Part shown: piece after piece, positions 52,986-60,855 of the stretch
Layout: the number at the start of each line of letters is the position of its first letter
Position numbering within the stretch: position 1 is the first letter of the stretch
Assembly (NCBI GenBank): GCA_016213775.1
Contig: JACQZR010000283.1
Coordinates: forward strand, 1-64,000
Direction of reading: 5' to 3'
Origin: Acidobacteriota bacterium
GTDB taxonomy: Bacteria > Acidobacteriota > Terriglobia > Bryobacterales > Bryobacteraceae
Length of the DNA: 64,000 nucleotides
Notes under the pieces: generated by a model
What the model was told of the DNA's origin: nothing
The model's input: only the letters and a program-made list of their open reading frames with translations
The model's database searches: none
Translations under genes and position numbers: made by a program

Positions 52986-53149
52986 GAAAACCTCCCTGAT
53001 GACTTGTTCGCCGCCTCATTATCAGCCGCAAGGTTCCGGCAATCAATGAGAAAGCGACGGATGCCGCGGAGACCATCCGCGTTTTATTCATTTGCCGCTG
53101 GGACGGACCGCGGTCGCCCGTGGCACGGACCTTCGTTGCAACAAAAGTC

Positions 53150-53178
53150 TTGATTTTTCGATTTTTGAGATCTATACT
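53150..53178 (+). promoter_or_regulatory. Sigma-70-like promoter for the HTH/two-CW regulator
   Basis: TTGATT (53150-53155) and TATACT (53173-53178) are separated by 17 bp, and the ATG follows 21 nt later. This is the best housekeeping-type promoter in the window. Confidence 0.6.
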
Positions 53179-53199
53179 GGCTGGCGAAAAGGCCGATCA

Positions 53200-54003
53200 A
53201 TGGGTGAGGCAAGCACCGGGTGGTTGACGTCCGGGCAGGCGGCGACACTCTGCTCCGTCAAGCCGGACACGGTCCAGAAGTGGATCCGCAAGGGACGGCT
53301 TTGCGCGCAACGCACGGCGGGCGGGCACTACCGGATCGCGCAACAGGATATCGAACCGTTTCTGACGGGGCCTGTGGCGGCGCGATGGTTCGCCCCGCCT
53401 CCGGCCGGCTGCCGGCCGCAGCCGCTACGATGCTGGGAGTATCTGAACGACAACGGCGCCGTGCGCGACAGTTGCATGAAGTGCGTCGTTTATCGCGTGC
53501 GCGCCGCGTGGTGTTTCGAGGTGGCCGGACTCGGCCCGGAAATTGGGCACGCAAGGACGTTCTGCAGCGCTCAGAACTCCTGTCAGGATTGCGTCTACTA
53601 TCAGCGGGTGAGCGGAACAGCAAAGGTGCTGGTGATCTCGGCGGATGAAAGACTGGTGTCGCGATTGAGCGTGGAAGGTCACGACGGGCTTTCGCTGACG
53701 TTTACCGCCAACGCCTATGAGGCTTCCGCTCTGATCGGCGCAATACGTCCTGGGTTTGTCATCGTGGACGTGGACCTGTGCGGGGCGGGAGAACCGCCGC
53801 TGCTGGAATGCCTGCTTCACGAGAGCCGGGTACCCGGGCTGAGGATCATCCGTTGCGGGCTGCGTGGACATCAGGTCGCCACGCCCTCCGGCAACAGCCT
53901 CATTCCCGCCTGGCTGGAAAAACCGTTTGATCGTGCGGCCATCGATCGGATCATCCGCAGCATACCGGTGGAACAGTGCCCAACCGCCGCACCAGATCGT
54001 TGA
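53200..54003 (+). CDS. HTH + cysteine-rich two-CW + receiver-like regulator
   Basis: A 267-aa cytoplasmic protein. Residues 8-55 form a MerR/excisionase-type HTH (LTSGQAATLCSVKPDTVQKW). Residues 75-135 hold a cysteine cluster with C78-W, C92-x2-C95, C105, C122 and C128-x2-C131, resembling the two-CW domain of metal-reducing and anaerobic bacteria. Residues 140-265 look like a response-regulator receiver with VIVDVDL at the phosphoacceptor strand and LEKPF at the usual lysine position. ATG 53200 fits the promoter upstream. Divergence from the decaheme cytochrome gene suggests it controls that gene, perhaps sensing redox or metal through the cysteines. Confidence 0.75.
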   Translation: MGEASTGWLTSGQAATLCSVKPDTVQKWIRKGRLCAQRTAGGHYRIAQQDIEPFLTGPVAARWFAPPPAGCRPQPLRCWEYLNDNGAVRDSCMKCVVYRVRAAWCFEVAGLGPEIGHARTFCSAQNSCQDCVYYQRVSGTAKVLVISADERLVSRLSVEGHDGLSLTFTANAYEASALIGAIRPGFVIVDVDLCGAGEPPLLECLLHESRVPGLRIIRCGLRGHQVATPSGNSLIPAWLEKPFDRAAIDRIIRSIPVEQCPTAAPDR

Positions 54004-54120
54004 CGCGCAGAAGTGCGTGCGCAACCGCGGAATATGCCGGTTTCGACGTTATTGACTGAAGGCGTGCGCCTTGGTTATAGTGCGGGGGTTGTCCAACTGG
54101 GCATTAAGAGGAGAACCAGC

Positions 54121-54963
54121 ATGAGTGACGTCGTTTCCGGAGCCGCCTTCAAGCAGCAACTGCGCGAAGGCGCCCCAAAGATGGGTTTATTCGTGAATTC
54201 GCATTCCCCGACAGTGGCCGAGCAGCTTGCGCACAGCGGCTACGATTGGCTATTGATCGACACGCAGCACGGACCGATGGGCAACGAGCAGCTTTCGGCG
54301 ATGCTCGCGGCGGTGTCGAGCGGCGGCGCCAAGTCGATGGTGCGCGTGGCCGGCTACCATGATCGCGGCGGGATCCAGCAGGCTCTTGACATGGGCGCGG
54401 ACGGCGTTCTGGTGCCGTACATCAACACGGCGGAGGAAGCACGCCAGGCGGTGAGCTGCTGCCGTTATCCGATGGATGGAACGCGTTCGGTGTACTTCCC
54501 GCAGCGCAGCACGAACAAGGCCGGGCTGCTCGGTTATGTGGGCAACGCGAACAAGAACATCATCGTCGCGCTGCAGGTGGAAACCGCCTCGTGCATTGAG
54601 AACATCGATGAGATCGCCACGGTGGCTGGTGTGGACATATTGTTCCTGGGGCAGAACGACCTTTGCATGTCGATGGGCCTGTATGTGAAATACGAGTTTC
54701 CGCACATGTACACGTCGCCGGAGCTGATGGCTGCGACGGAGAAGTTGATGGCCGCGGCCCGGAAGAACGGAGTGATTCTTGGGCTGTTTCTGTTTGGGAC
54801 GGGGCGCGTGGGCGAGTTCCTCGAGAAGGGATTCACGTTCATCAGCATCGGCAACGATTTGCATCACGTATTGACTCAGGCTGGGGCGTATGTGAAGGAC
54901 ATGGAAGGGATCGCCAGGGACAAGGGCAAGAGTTGGACGCGGCGGCCGACGGCATTGATTTAG
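54121..54963 (+). CDS. HpcH/HpaI-family aldolase
   Basis: A 280-aa class II (metal-dependent) pyruvate aldolase family protein. Typical stretches are YDWLLIDTQHGPMGNEQ, GADGVLVPYINTAEEAR, and VETASCIENIDEIATVAGVD with the metal-binding glutamate, then LFLGQNDLCMSMG with the aspartate. It splits 2-keto-3-hydroxy acids, probably from aromatic or sugar-acid breakdown; the substrate is unknown. ATG 54121 has AAGAGGAGAA just upstream. The PQQ dehydrogenase gene follows after a 57-bp spacer that contains heptamer repeats. Confidence 0.92.
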   Translation: MSDVVSGAAFKQQLREGAPKMGLFVNSHSPTVAEQLAHSGYDWLLIDTQHGPMGNEQLSAMLAAVSSGGAKSMVRVAGYHDRGGIQQALDMGADGVLVPYINTAEEARQAVSCCRYPMDGTRSVYFPQRSTNKAGLLGYVGNANKNIIVALQVETASCIENIDEIATVAGVDILFLGQNDLCMSMGLYVKYEFPHMYTSPELMAATEKLMAAARKNGVILGLFLFGTGRVGEFLEKGFTFISIGNDLHHVLTQAGAYVKDMEGIARDKGKSWTRRPTALI

Positions 54964-54964
54964 G

Positions 54965-54999
54965 AGAAGCCAGAAGCAAGAAGCCAGAAGCAAGAATTG
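54965..54999. repeat. Heptamer repeat AGAAGCC/AGAAGCA (5 units)
   Basis: Five consecutive 7-bp units in the aldolase-dehydrogenase spacer. They are the reverse complement of the TTCTGGC-type units in the 30521-30844 duplication (allowing register), so the same microsatellite family occurs at both loci. Confidence 0.8.
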
Positions 55000-55020
55000 T
55001 GGTAACACGCGGGGTGTAGA

Positions 55021-56955
55021 ATGCGATTCCTGTTGCTGTGGTTGGCCGTGCTGCCGGGCTATGCGGCCGATGCGGAAGCGGGGCGCAAGCAGTATGCCGC
55101 GCGGTGCGCGATGTGTCACGGCGCGGATGGCGCGGGCGGCGAGCGCGGTCCCGGGATCACGGCGAAGTTGGACCGGCCGGATCTGGAGCTGATGAAGCTG
55201 ATCGCGGATGGCCTGCCGGCGAAGGGGATGCCTCCCACGAACGCGGATGGGGGGCAGGTGCGCGACATCATCGCGTTCCTGCGAACGATTCAGACGGTAA
55301 ATGACACGAGTGTTCGCGAGCGGATCAGGCTGGCGTCAGGCGCCGTCATCGAAGGAGTGGTGCGCGGGCGCAGCAACTTCAGCATGCAGGTGCAGATGGA
55401 GGATGGGATTCGACTGCTGCGACGCGTGAGCGATGGGTGGCAAGACGCGAAGGCGGGCGCGGGTTGGGGGAGTTATCACGGCGCGGAGAACGGCAACCGT
55501 CATAGCAAGCTGCGACAGATTGACACGAGCAATGTGGCCCGGATGAGCTTGCGCTGGGCGTATTCGATTCCATCTGCGGGACGCCTGCAGGTAACTCCGG
55601 TGGTGGTGGACGGGGTGATGTATGTGACGGCGGTGAATCAGGTGCATGCGCTGGATTCGGGTACGGGCCGGGTGATCTGGAAGTATCAACGGCCGCGGTC
55701 GAGCGGGCTTGTCGGCGATGCCGCGAGCGGGATCAATCGCGGTGTTGCCGTGGCTGGCCGGCGGCTTTTTATGGTGACCGACAATGCGCATTTGCTGGCG
55801 ATCGACCGTATCACGGGGAAGCTGCTTTGGGATCGCGAGATGGCGGATTCGCGCGATCACTATGGTGCGACCGCTGCGCCGCTGGTGATTCATGGGCTGG
55901 TGGTGTCGGGGATCTCGGGGGGCGATGAAGGCGTGCGCGGGTTTCTCGCTGCGTTCTCGCAGGAGACTGGCGAGCGCGTGTGGCAGTTCTGGACTGTGCC
56001 CAAGCGCGGTGAGCCGCTGGCGGAAACGTGGAAAGGTGATGCGCTGGAACATGGCTGCGCGACGACGTGGCTGACCGGGTCGTATGATGCATCGCAGGAT
56101 TTGCTGTTGTGGCCCACGGGGAATCCGTGTCCCGATTACAACGGCGATGGACGCATCGGAGACAACCTGTATTCCGATTCGGTTTTGGCGCTCGAGCCGC
56201 GGACAGGGAAGCTGCGCTGGCATTACCAGTTCACACCGCATGATACGCATGATTGGGATGCTCAGGAACCACTGCTGCTTGTGGATGCGGAGTGGCAGGG
56301 GCGCGTGCGCAAGCTGGTGCTGCAGGCCAATCGCAATGGGTTCTTCTATGTGTTGGACCGTGAGACGGGTCGGCCGCTGCTGGCGAAGCCGTTTGTGAAG
56401 AAGCTGACGTGGGCCCGCGAGATCGGCCCGGATGGGCGGCCGGTTTTGAATCCCGGTGCGCTCCCGGCGGAGGCCGGTGTGCGTGCGTGTCCGGCAGTGG
56501 AAGGGGCGACCAACTGGTTCTCGTCGGCGTTTCATCCGGGGACCCAATTGTTCTATGTGCAGGCGTTGGAGAAGTGCAACATATATACAAAGAAGCCGGG
56601 CGAGTGGGTTCGGGGGCAGTCGTATTATGACGGCACGGCGAAGGGTGTTCCGGGGGAACCAGGGCAGAAGTTCCTGCGCGCGATCGATTTCCGAACGGGG
56701 AAAGTGGTTTGGGAGTATGCGCAGTCAGGGACAGCGAATTCGTGGGGCGGGGTGTTGAGTACGGATGGCGGTTTAGTTTTTTTTGGGGAGGACAGTGGTG
56801 CGTTCGCGGCCGCGGATGCGAAGACGGGGAAGCTGTTGTGGCACGTGCCGTTGAATGAGACATGGAAGGCGAGTCCGATGACGTATGAGATGGATGGGCG
56901 GCAGTTGGTGGGGGTTGCGGCTGGAGGCAGCGTGATGGTGTTTGGAGTGGACTGA
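55021..56955 (+). CDS. PQQ-dependent dehydrogenase with N-terminal cytochrome c
   Basis: A 644-aa periplasmic quinohaemoprotein. It has a signal peptide (about 1-16), one haem site C29-A-M-C-H33 in an N-terminal cytochrome c domain, then an eight-bladed PQQ propeller with W-motifs such as GRVIWKYQRP and GKLLWDREM. In quinohaemoprotein alcohol dehydrogenases the cytochrome is usually C-terminal, so the order here is reversed. The catalytic aspartate is in D411-W-D413; the second aspartate is the position that in XoxF-type enzymes binds lanthanide. The vicinal cysteine pair of methanol dehydrogenases is missing (A-A-S before GINRGVAV). The substrate is an alcohol or sugar, undetermined. Confidence 0.92.
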   Translation: MRFLLLWLAVLPGYAADAEAGRKQYAARCAMCHGADGAGGERGPGITAKLDRPDLELMKLIADGLPAKGMPPTNADGGQVRDIIAFLRTIQTVNDTSVRERIRLASGAVIEGVVRGRSNFSMQVQMEDGIRLLRRVSDGWQDAKAGAGWGSYHGAENGNRHSKLRQIDTSNVARMSLRWAYSIPSAGRLQVTPVVVDGVMYVTAVNQVHALDSGTGRVIWKYQRPRSSGLVGDAASGINRGVAVAGRRLFMVTDNAHLLAIDRITGKLLWDREMADSRDHYGATAAPLVIHGLVVSGISGGDEGVRGFLAAFSQETGERVWQFWTVPKRGEPLAETWKGDALEHGCATTWLTGSYDASQDLLLWPTGNPCPDYNGDGRIGDNLYSDSVLALEPRTGKLRWHYQFTPHDTHDWDAQEPLLLVDAEWQGRVRKLVLQANRNGFFYVLDRETGRPLLAKPFVKKLTWAREIGPDGRPVLNPGALPAEAGVRACPAVEGATNWFSSAFHPGTQLFYVQALEKCNIYTKKPGEWVRGQSYYDGTAKGVPGEPGQKFLRAIDFRTGKVVWEYAQSGTANSWGGVLSTDGGLVFFGEDSGAFAAADAKTGKLLWHVPLNETWKASPMTYEMDGRQLVGVAAGGSVMVFGVD

Positions 56956-56957
56956 GA

Positions 56958-56983
56958 CCGGATAATTACACCGAATTGTCCGG
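56958..56983. terminator. 10-bp stem hairpin after the PQQ dehydrogenase
   Basis: CCGGATAATT and AATTGTCCGG pair over 10 bp with one G-U, around a 6-nt loop, starting 3 bp after the dehydrogenase stop codon. There is no clear T-run. It separates the dehydrogenase from the FRG cassette. Confidence 0.5.
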
Positions 56984-56995
56984 ACGGCTATGTGA

Positions 56996-57001
56996 TATGA
57001 T
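56996..57001 (+). promoter_or_regulatory. -10-like TATGAT for the FRG/ATPase cassette
   Basis: TATGAT lies 8 nt before the FRG gene's ATG, with no ribosome site between, as in other apparently leaderless genes of this window. A good -35 is lacking. Confidence 0.4.
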
Positions 57002-57009
57002 TCGCCAAT

Positions 57010-57807
57010 ATGTCCATTGATACGGTGGAATGCGACGGTTGGCCGAGTTTCAAGTTAGAACTGTTTAACCGTTTATATCCCCAGAGTCCGTTTCGCCGGG
57101 GACTGTTTTTATTCCGGGGTCAGCGGAGCGTGGATTGGAAACTGGAATCTTCCTTTGACCGGTGGTTCAACAAGCAGGATAAACCGGAGCGGCTTCGCGT
57201 GGAGATCGCCAAGCAGTTGATGGAGTTCTTTCGCAGCGAGTTTGAGGACCTGCGGCCCGGACGGCAGGTTCCCATGAACGACTACGAATTAATGGCGCTG
57301 GGGCAGCATTATGGCCTTCCAACTCGATTGCTGGATTGGAGCGAGAGTCCGTACGTGGCGGCGTTTTTCGCATTCTTCGAAGCGGCCACTGAGGTTCCGG
57401 CCGCGGATTTGCCCGACGACCGGGTGGCGGTGATTGCGCTGGACAAACAGAGCTACCTCTTTGAGGAAGGGCGTGCCGTGGAAGTTATCTCGGTCGCGAA
57501 GACGGAGAATCCTCGCATGAAGAACCAGGTGGGACGGTTTACCCACGCGAGGGCGTCGTTTGGCTCGGTGGAAGAGTACGTGGAGTATGAAGAGCAACAC
57601 CGGGGCGCGGGGAGCGCGAATACGGAGTATCCGCTGGTGCGGTTTACGGTTCCGGCGAGTGAAGCGGAGTTTGCCTTGTCGGAAATGGATGGGATGGGGA
57701 TTAACCCGGCGTTTGTGTATCCCGACGTTGCCGGTTGTGCCATGGCCGCGATACTGAGGAGCCGGATTGTGAATGTATATCCGCCGTTGACAGGGGGTGC
57801 GCGATGA
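57010..57807 (+). CDS. FRG-domain protein
   Basis: A 265-aa cytoplasmic protein of the FRG family. The name-giving motif is F35-R-G-Q38 (FLFRGQRSVDWKLESSF), and the second conserved block is G98-Q-H-Y-G-L-P-T-R-L-L-D-W110, followed by SPYVAAFFA. FRG proteins recur in defence islands and in toxin-like contexts; their activity is not settled to my knowledge. The gene overlaps the next by ATGA, so both products are probably made together. Base composition at its 5' end is noticeably less GC-rich than its neighbours, which would fit transfer. The start has no ribosome site. Confidence 0.88.
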   Translation: MSIDTVECDGWPSFKLELFNRLYPQSPFRRGLFLFRGQRSVDWKLESSFDRWFNKQDKPERLRVEIAKQLMEFFRSEFEDLRPGRQVPMNDYELMALGQHYGLPTRLLDWSESPYVAAFFAFFEAATEVPAADLPDDRVAVIALDKQSYLFEEGRAVEVISVAKTENPRMKNQVGRFTHARASFGSVEEYVEYEEQHRGAGSANTEYPLVRFTVPASEAEFALSEMDGMGINPAFVYPDVAGCAMAAILRSRIVNVYPPLTGGAR

Positions 57808-59390
57808 GCGCAGGGCCGGCTGCATCGAAGGAGAAGTTTGAACCGTTCGGTGCGCCGGACGGGTCTCGGGCGAGCATCAACGTCGGGTGGTTTGTGAGCT
57901 ATGGAGACCCGGCGCGATGGCGTGGACTGGCGTCGCGAGAGGATGACCTGACGGCTCGGGTTTTTGTAGGAAAGAAGGGATCCGGCAAGACGATCTATTT
58001 GCGGCGGCTGCAGGCATGGAGCTCGCATCACGAACAGAGATCGCTGTTCGCGACACAAGTGGAACAGGAGCCTCCGAGCACGGAGCAGATTGTGCGGTTC
58101 GGGCAATGGTTCCAGAGGACCGGTGTGTTGACGGAGAAATGGAGCTCGCTATGGCGGCGGGCGATCCAAAGGAGCCTGGCGTCGCATATTCTGCGAAACC
58201 ACGCGTTGCGCGACTACACCACGCAGGCGTTCCGGGATTCGCTGGCCGCGGATTTCAAGCCAATTCTCAGACCGTTCGTTTCCCACGTGTCGATTTACAG
58301 CCAGGTGCAGGAACTCATTTCGTCACACTATAGTCCGAAATCGATGGCGGCGTATCTGGACCACCCGATGTGGGCGGATTTCGAGTCGATCCTCCGGGAC
58401 AAGCTTCATGACTTACCGACGATTTGCTACTTTCTGGACGCGGTGGACGATTCCTTCAACAATGCTCCGAATCACTGGCTGAGGTGCCAGGAGGGGTTGT
58501 TCGACCAGGTGCGAAAGCTGCTGCAGGATTCACGGATCGGGAGCCGTCTGCACGTGATGGTGTGTCTGCGGGACCTGGTGCTGGCGGCGGTGTACAAGGG
58601 CGAGCACGCGACGAGGGTGCGGAACGATCCGCATGTTCGGGTGTTGAACTGGGGCCCGGAAGCGATTGAATATTTCCTGGAGCAAAAGCTGAGCCAGTTG
58701 CCGCCGGAGTTGTTTCTGCGGTCAGCCGAAGCGCAGACGGTGGAGAACTGGCTGGGCATCCAGGAAATCGAGAACTCGCGGCGCAACATCCTGGAGCCGA
58801 TCAAGAGGTATCTGATCCGGCATACGCGGATGCTGCCTCGCGACATCGTGCAAATGGGGAATGAGCTTTGCTTCCTGGTGGTGCGAATCAAGAATGAAGG
58901 GGATTCGGGGCAACTGGCGCGGGAGATACGGCGGGTGGTGTCGGTAAACGCGAAGCTGTTTGGAGACGAACAGATCACGATCTGCGCGAATGAGCTAACG
59001 GCGTCGTCCATGCCGGCGAACGCGTCAAAGCACGGGTACAGCGAGATCTACACCGGGGATGTGGAGTATGTCCGTGGAGTTGCCGGGGATCTCAAGGATC
59101 TGATCGGCAAAGTCGGCAAAGACCGGTTCACGGCGTCGGAGATGCGGGATGCACAGCAGCGATGTGGGGAGAAATTTCACGCCGGCGCCGATCCATTTTC
59201 GATTCTGTGGAGGAACGGGTTACTAGGGTATGTGGACGAACTGAGGGACGGGGACGAGATATTCTATTCCGAGAATTACCCTCACTATCACCTTCCGCTT
59301 GGGCACAAGCAGTATGTGTTTCACCCTATAGTGATTGACTCGGTGAGCATTGCAGCCGATGGTCCAAAGCCCGTGGTGCCAAGGTACTGA
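57804..59390 (+). CDS. P-loop ATPase partner of the FRG protein
   Basis: A 528-aa soluble ATPase. Walker A is G56-K-K-G-S-G-K-T63 and Walker B is YFLDAVDD with D212 and further acidic residues at 215-216. The rest is helical (for example EIENSRRNILEPIKRYLIRH) and ends in a possible winged-helix region. It resembles the uncharacterised P-loop ATPases of the Sll1717/STAND-like kind used in defence systems, though I could not place it in a named family. ATG 57804 overlaps the FRG stop as ATGA. Together the two could form a sensor-effector pair, with the ATPase detecting a trigger and the FRG protein as effector; this is inference. Confidence 0.85.
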   Translation: MSAGPAASKEKFEPFGAPDGSRASINVGWFVSYGDPARWRGLASREDDLTARVFVGKKGSGKTIYLRRLQAWSSHHEQRSLFATQVEQEPPSTEQIVRFGQWFQRTGVLTEKWSSLWRRAIQRSLASHILRNHALRDYTTQAFRDSLAADFKPILRPFVSHVSIYSQVQELISSHYSPKSMAAYLDHPMWADFESILRDKLHDLPTICYFLDAVDDSFNNAPNHWLRCQEGLFDQVRKLLQDSRIGSRLHVMVCLRDLVLAAVYKGEHATRVRNDPHVRVLNWGPEAIEYFLEQKLSQLPPELFLRSAEAQTVENWLGIQEIENSRRNILEPIKRYLIRHTRMLPRDIVQMGNELCFLVVRIKNEGDSGQLAREIRRVVSVNAKLFGDEQITICANELTASSMPANASKHGYSEIYTGDVEYVRGVAGDLKDLIGKVGKDRFTASEMRDAQQRCGEKFHAGADPFSILWRNGLLGYVDELRDGDEIFYSENYPHYHLPLGHKQYVFHPIVIDSVSIAADGPKPVVPRY

Positions 59391-59420
59391 TACTCTCCAT
59401 TGAAACAGAAGTCGGGGCCG

Positions 59421-60191
59421 TCACGGATACGATCGACCGGATTTGCGGCGCGCTCTGGCGATGAGCATTACGCCGATGAGTCCTGCGAGCATCATGCCGA
59501 ATGTGCCTGGTTCGGGAGCCTCGCCATCAAAACTACGGAAACCCAGTGTCAGGTTTCCGAGGTTGTTACCCCAAAGAAAGCCCACTTGAGCGAAGGAGCC
59601 GAGCGAGAACTCGCTAGTGGTTTGGAGTGTGAAAACGACGCTCTGCGTGATGAGGGGTGATCCGGTTAAGGCGCTCTGTCCGAACGAAGTCGTGTTGCTG
59701 ACCAAGCCAAAATCGATGTTGCCGGTGCGGCGCCCTGGGAGGAGCGGATCGGAGCCGATGGCATGGTTGAGGAGCCCGAAGCTGACGGCGCCGAAGACGG
59801 CGGAAAGTCCAGGGCCTGCGAGACCCGCGACGTCGGGCGCCCATAACCACTCGCCGCTGACATTCGTGATGCTGGGAGGGCACGTCCCGCAATTGACGAG
59901 GATGGACCCGGGAGCGACGAACGCACTTTGCGGCGTCACCGCCGCTGGGTTAGAGAAGAAGAAGCCGGTGAGGACGTCGGATGACGAAGTCGCGCCGTTG
60001 AGACTGGTGTTGGAGAGGGTGACGAGGAGAGTGGATTCGGAGGTGAGGTTGAAGGTGAGAGTGGCCTGATTGTTGCCGCTTATGCCTGTGTAGGTGACCG
60101 ATGTCGCAGCGCCGGCTGAAGCCGCGATGGCGGCCAGGGCGAGGGCGGACTTCAAGGCGATTCGAACGGCGGTTTGGTATGGCACTCTCAT
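59421..60191 (-). CDS. PEP-CTERM sorting-signal protein
   Basis: A 256-aa secreted protein with a signal peptide (to about residue 28) and a C-terminal APEPGTFGMMLAGLIGVML plus basic tail, the PEP-CTERM signal cut by exosortase. The middle is beta-rich (TYTGISGNNQATLTFNLT) with one close cysteine pair (NCGTCPP). It is convergent with the FRG/ATPase cassette. It shares the sorting tail with the protein at 46704 but not the body. Confidence 0.88.
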   Translation of the reverse strand: MRVPYQTAVRIALKSALALAAIAASAGAATSVTYTGISGNNQATLTFNLTSESTLLVTLSNTSLNGATSSSDVLTGFFFSNPAAVTPQSAFVAPGSILVNCGTCPPSITNVSGEWLWAPDVAGLAGPGLSAVFGAVSFGLLNHAIGSDPLLPGRRTGNIDFGLVSNTTSFGQSALTGSPLITQSVVFTLQTTSEFSLGSFAQVGFLWGNNLGNLTLGFRSFDGEAPEPGTFGMMLAGLIGVMLIARARRKSGRSYP

Positions 60192-60263
60192 TGCGTCCTC
60201 ACACTACTAGTCGTTAAAACGCTTAGAAAAGTGCCAAAGATGAGGAAGAAAGTTCTTGCGGGG

Positions 60264-60269
60264 TAGAAT
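60264..60269 (+). promoter_or_regulatory. -10-like TAGAAT before the first Uma2 gene
   Basis: TAGAAT ends 6 nt before the ATG at 60276. The same GGGTAGAATGC context precedes the second Uma2 gene, so it was copied with it. Confidence 0.4.
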
Positions 60270-60275
60270 GCAGGT

Positions 60276-60839
60276 ATGACGTTGGAAGAAGCGCTGGTGA
60301 TTGAGCGGTCGGCGATGGAGCGGAGCGAGTTTTGGCTGGGGCAGATGGTCGCCATGGCGGGGGCCACGGAGAATCATGAGGTGCTTTGCAGCCGGCTCAG
60401 TTTTCTGACTCAACTTCGGTTGGGGGTGGGGCGATGCCAGGTGTTCGGGCCGAACATGAAGGTGGGGGTTGTCAAGAAACGGGGATTCGCCTATCCTGAC
60501 TTGTCGATCGCGTGCGGAGAGCGGAAGTTCTTCGACGATGTCCGGGACCTGCTGATGAATCCGGTGGTAGTGTTCGAGGTACTCTCTGACAGCACGCGGG
60601 CGTTTGATGGAAGGGAGAAGTTTCTCGAGTATCAGAAGCTGGAATCGTTGCGCCACTACGTGCTGGTGGAGCAGCGCACGCAACGCGTCGAGCACTATGA
60701 GCGGGCGCAGGCGGGACGGTGGAGCTACGAGGTGTTGCGGCCCGGGGATCTGCTGCGGTTGGTGGGGGTGGGGATCGAAATTCCCGTGAGCGAGATCTAT
60801 GCGGCTACGGACATTCCGATCGCGGAGGAGGATGAATAG
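60276..60839 (+). CDS. Uma2-family (DUF820) PD-(D/E)XK nuclease-like protein, copy 1
   Basis: A 187-aa Uma2-family protein. The nuclease core is visible: YPDLSIACGE, VVFEVLSDSTRAFDGREKF with the E and the D/K region, then EYQKLESLRHYVLVE. Family members are putative restriction-endonuclease-like enzymes abundant in cyanobacteria and Acidobacteria, of unknown physiological role and usually in multicopy. This copy keeps the conserved STRAFD segment that the neighbour lacks. A TAGAAT hexamer ends 6 nt before the ATG. Confidence 0.9.
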   Translation: MTLEEALVIERSAMERSEFWLGQMVAMAGATENHEVLCSRLSFLTQLRLGVGRCQVFGPNMKVGVVKKRGFAYPDLSIACGERKFFDDVRDLLMNPVVVFEVLSDSTRAFDGREKFLEYQKLESLRHYVLVEQRTQRVEHYERAQAGRWSYEVLRPGDLLRLVGVGIEIPVSEIYAATDIPIAEEDE

Positions 60840-60843
60840 CGGG

Positions 60844-60849
60844 TAGAAT
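60844..60849 (+). promoter_or_regulatory. -10-like TAGAAT before the second Uma2 gene
   Basis: TAGAAT ends 6 nt before ATG 60856, as in copy 1. Confidence 0.4.
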
Positions 60850-60855
60850 GCTGCT

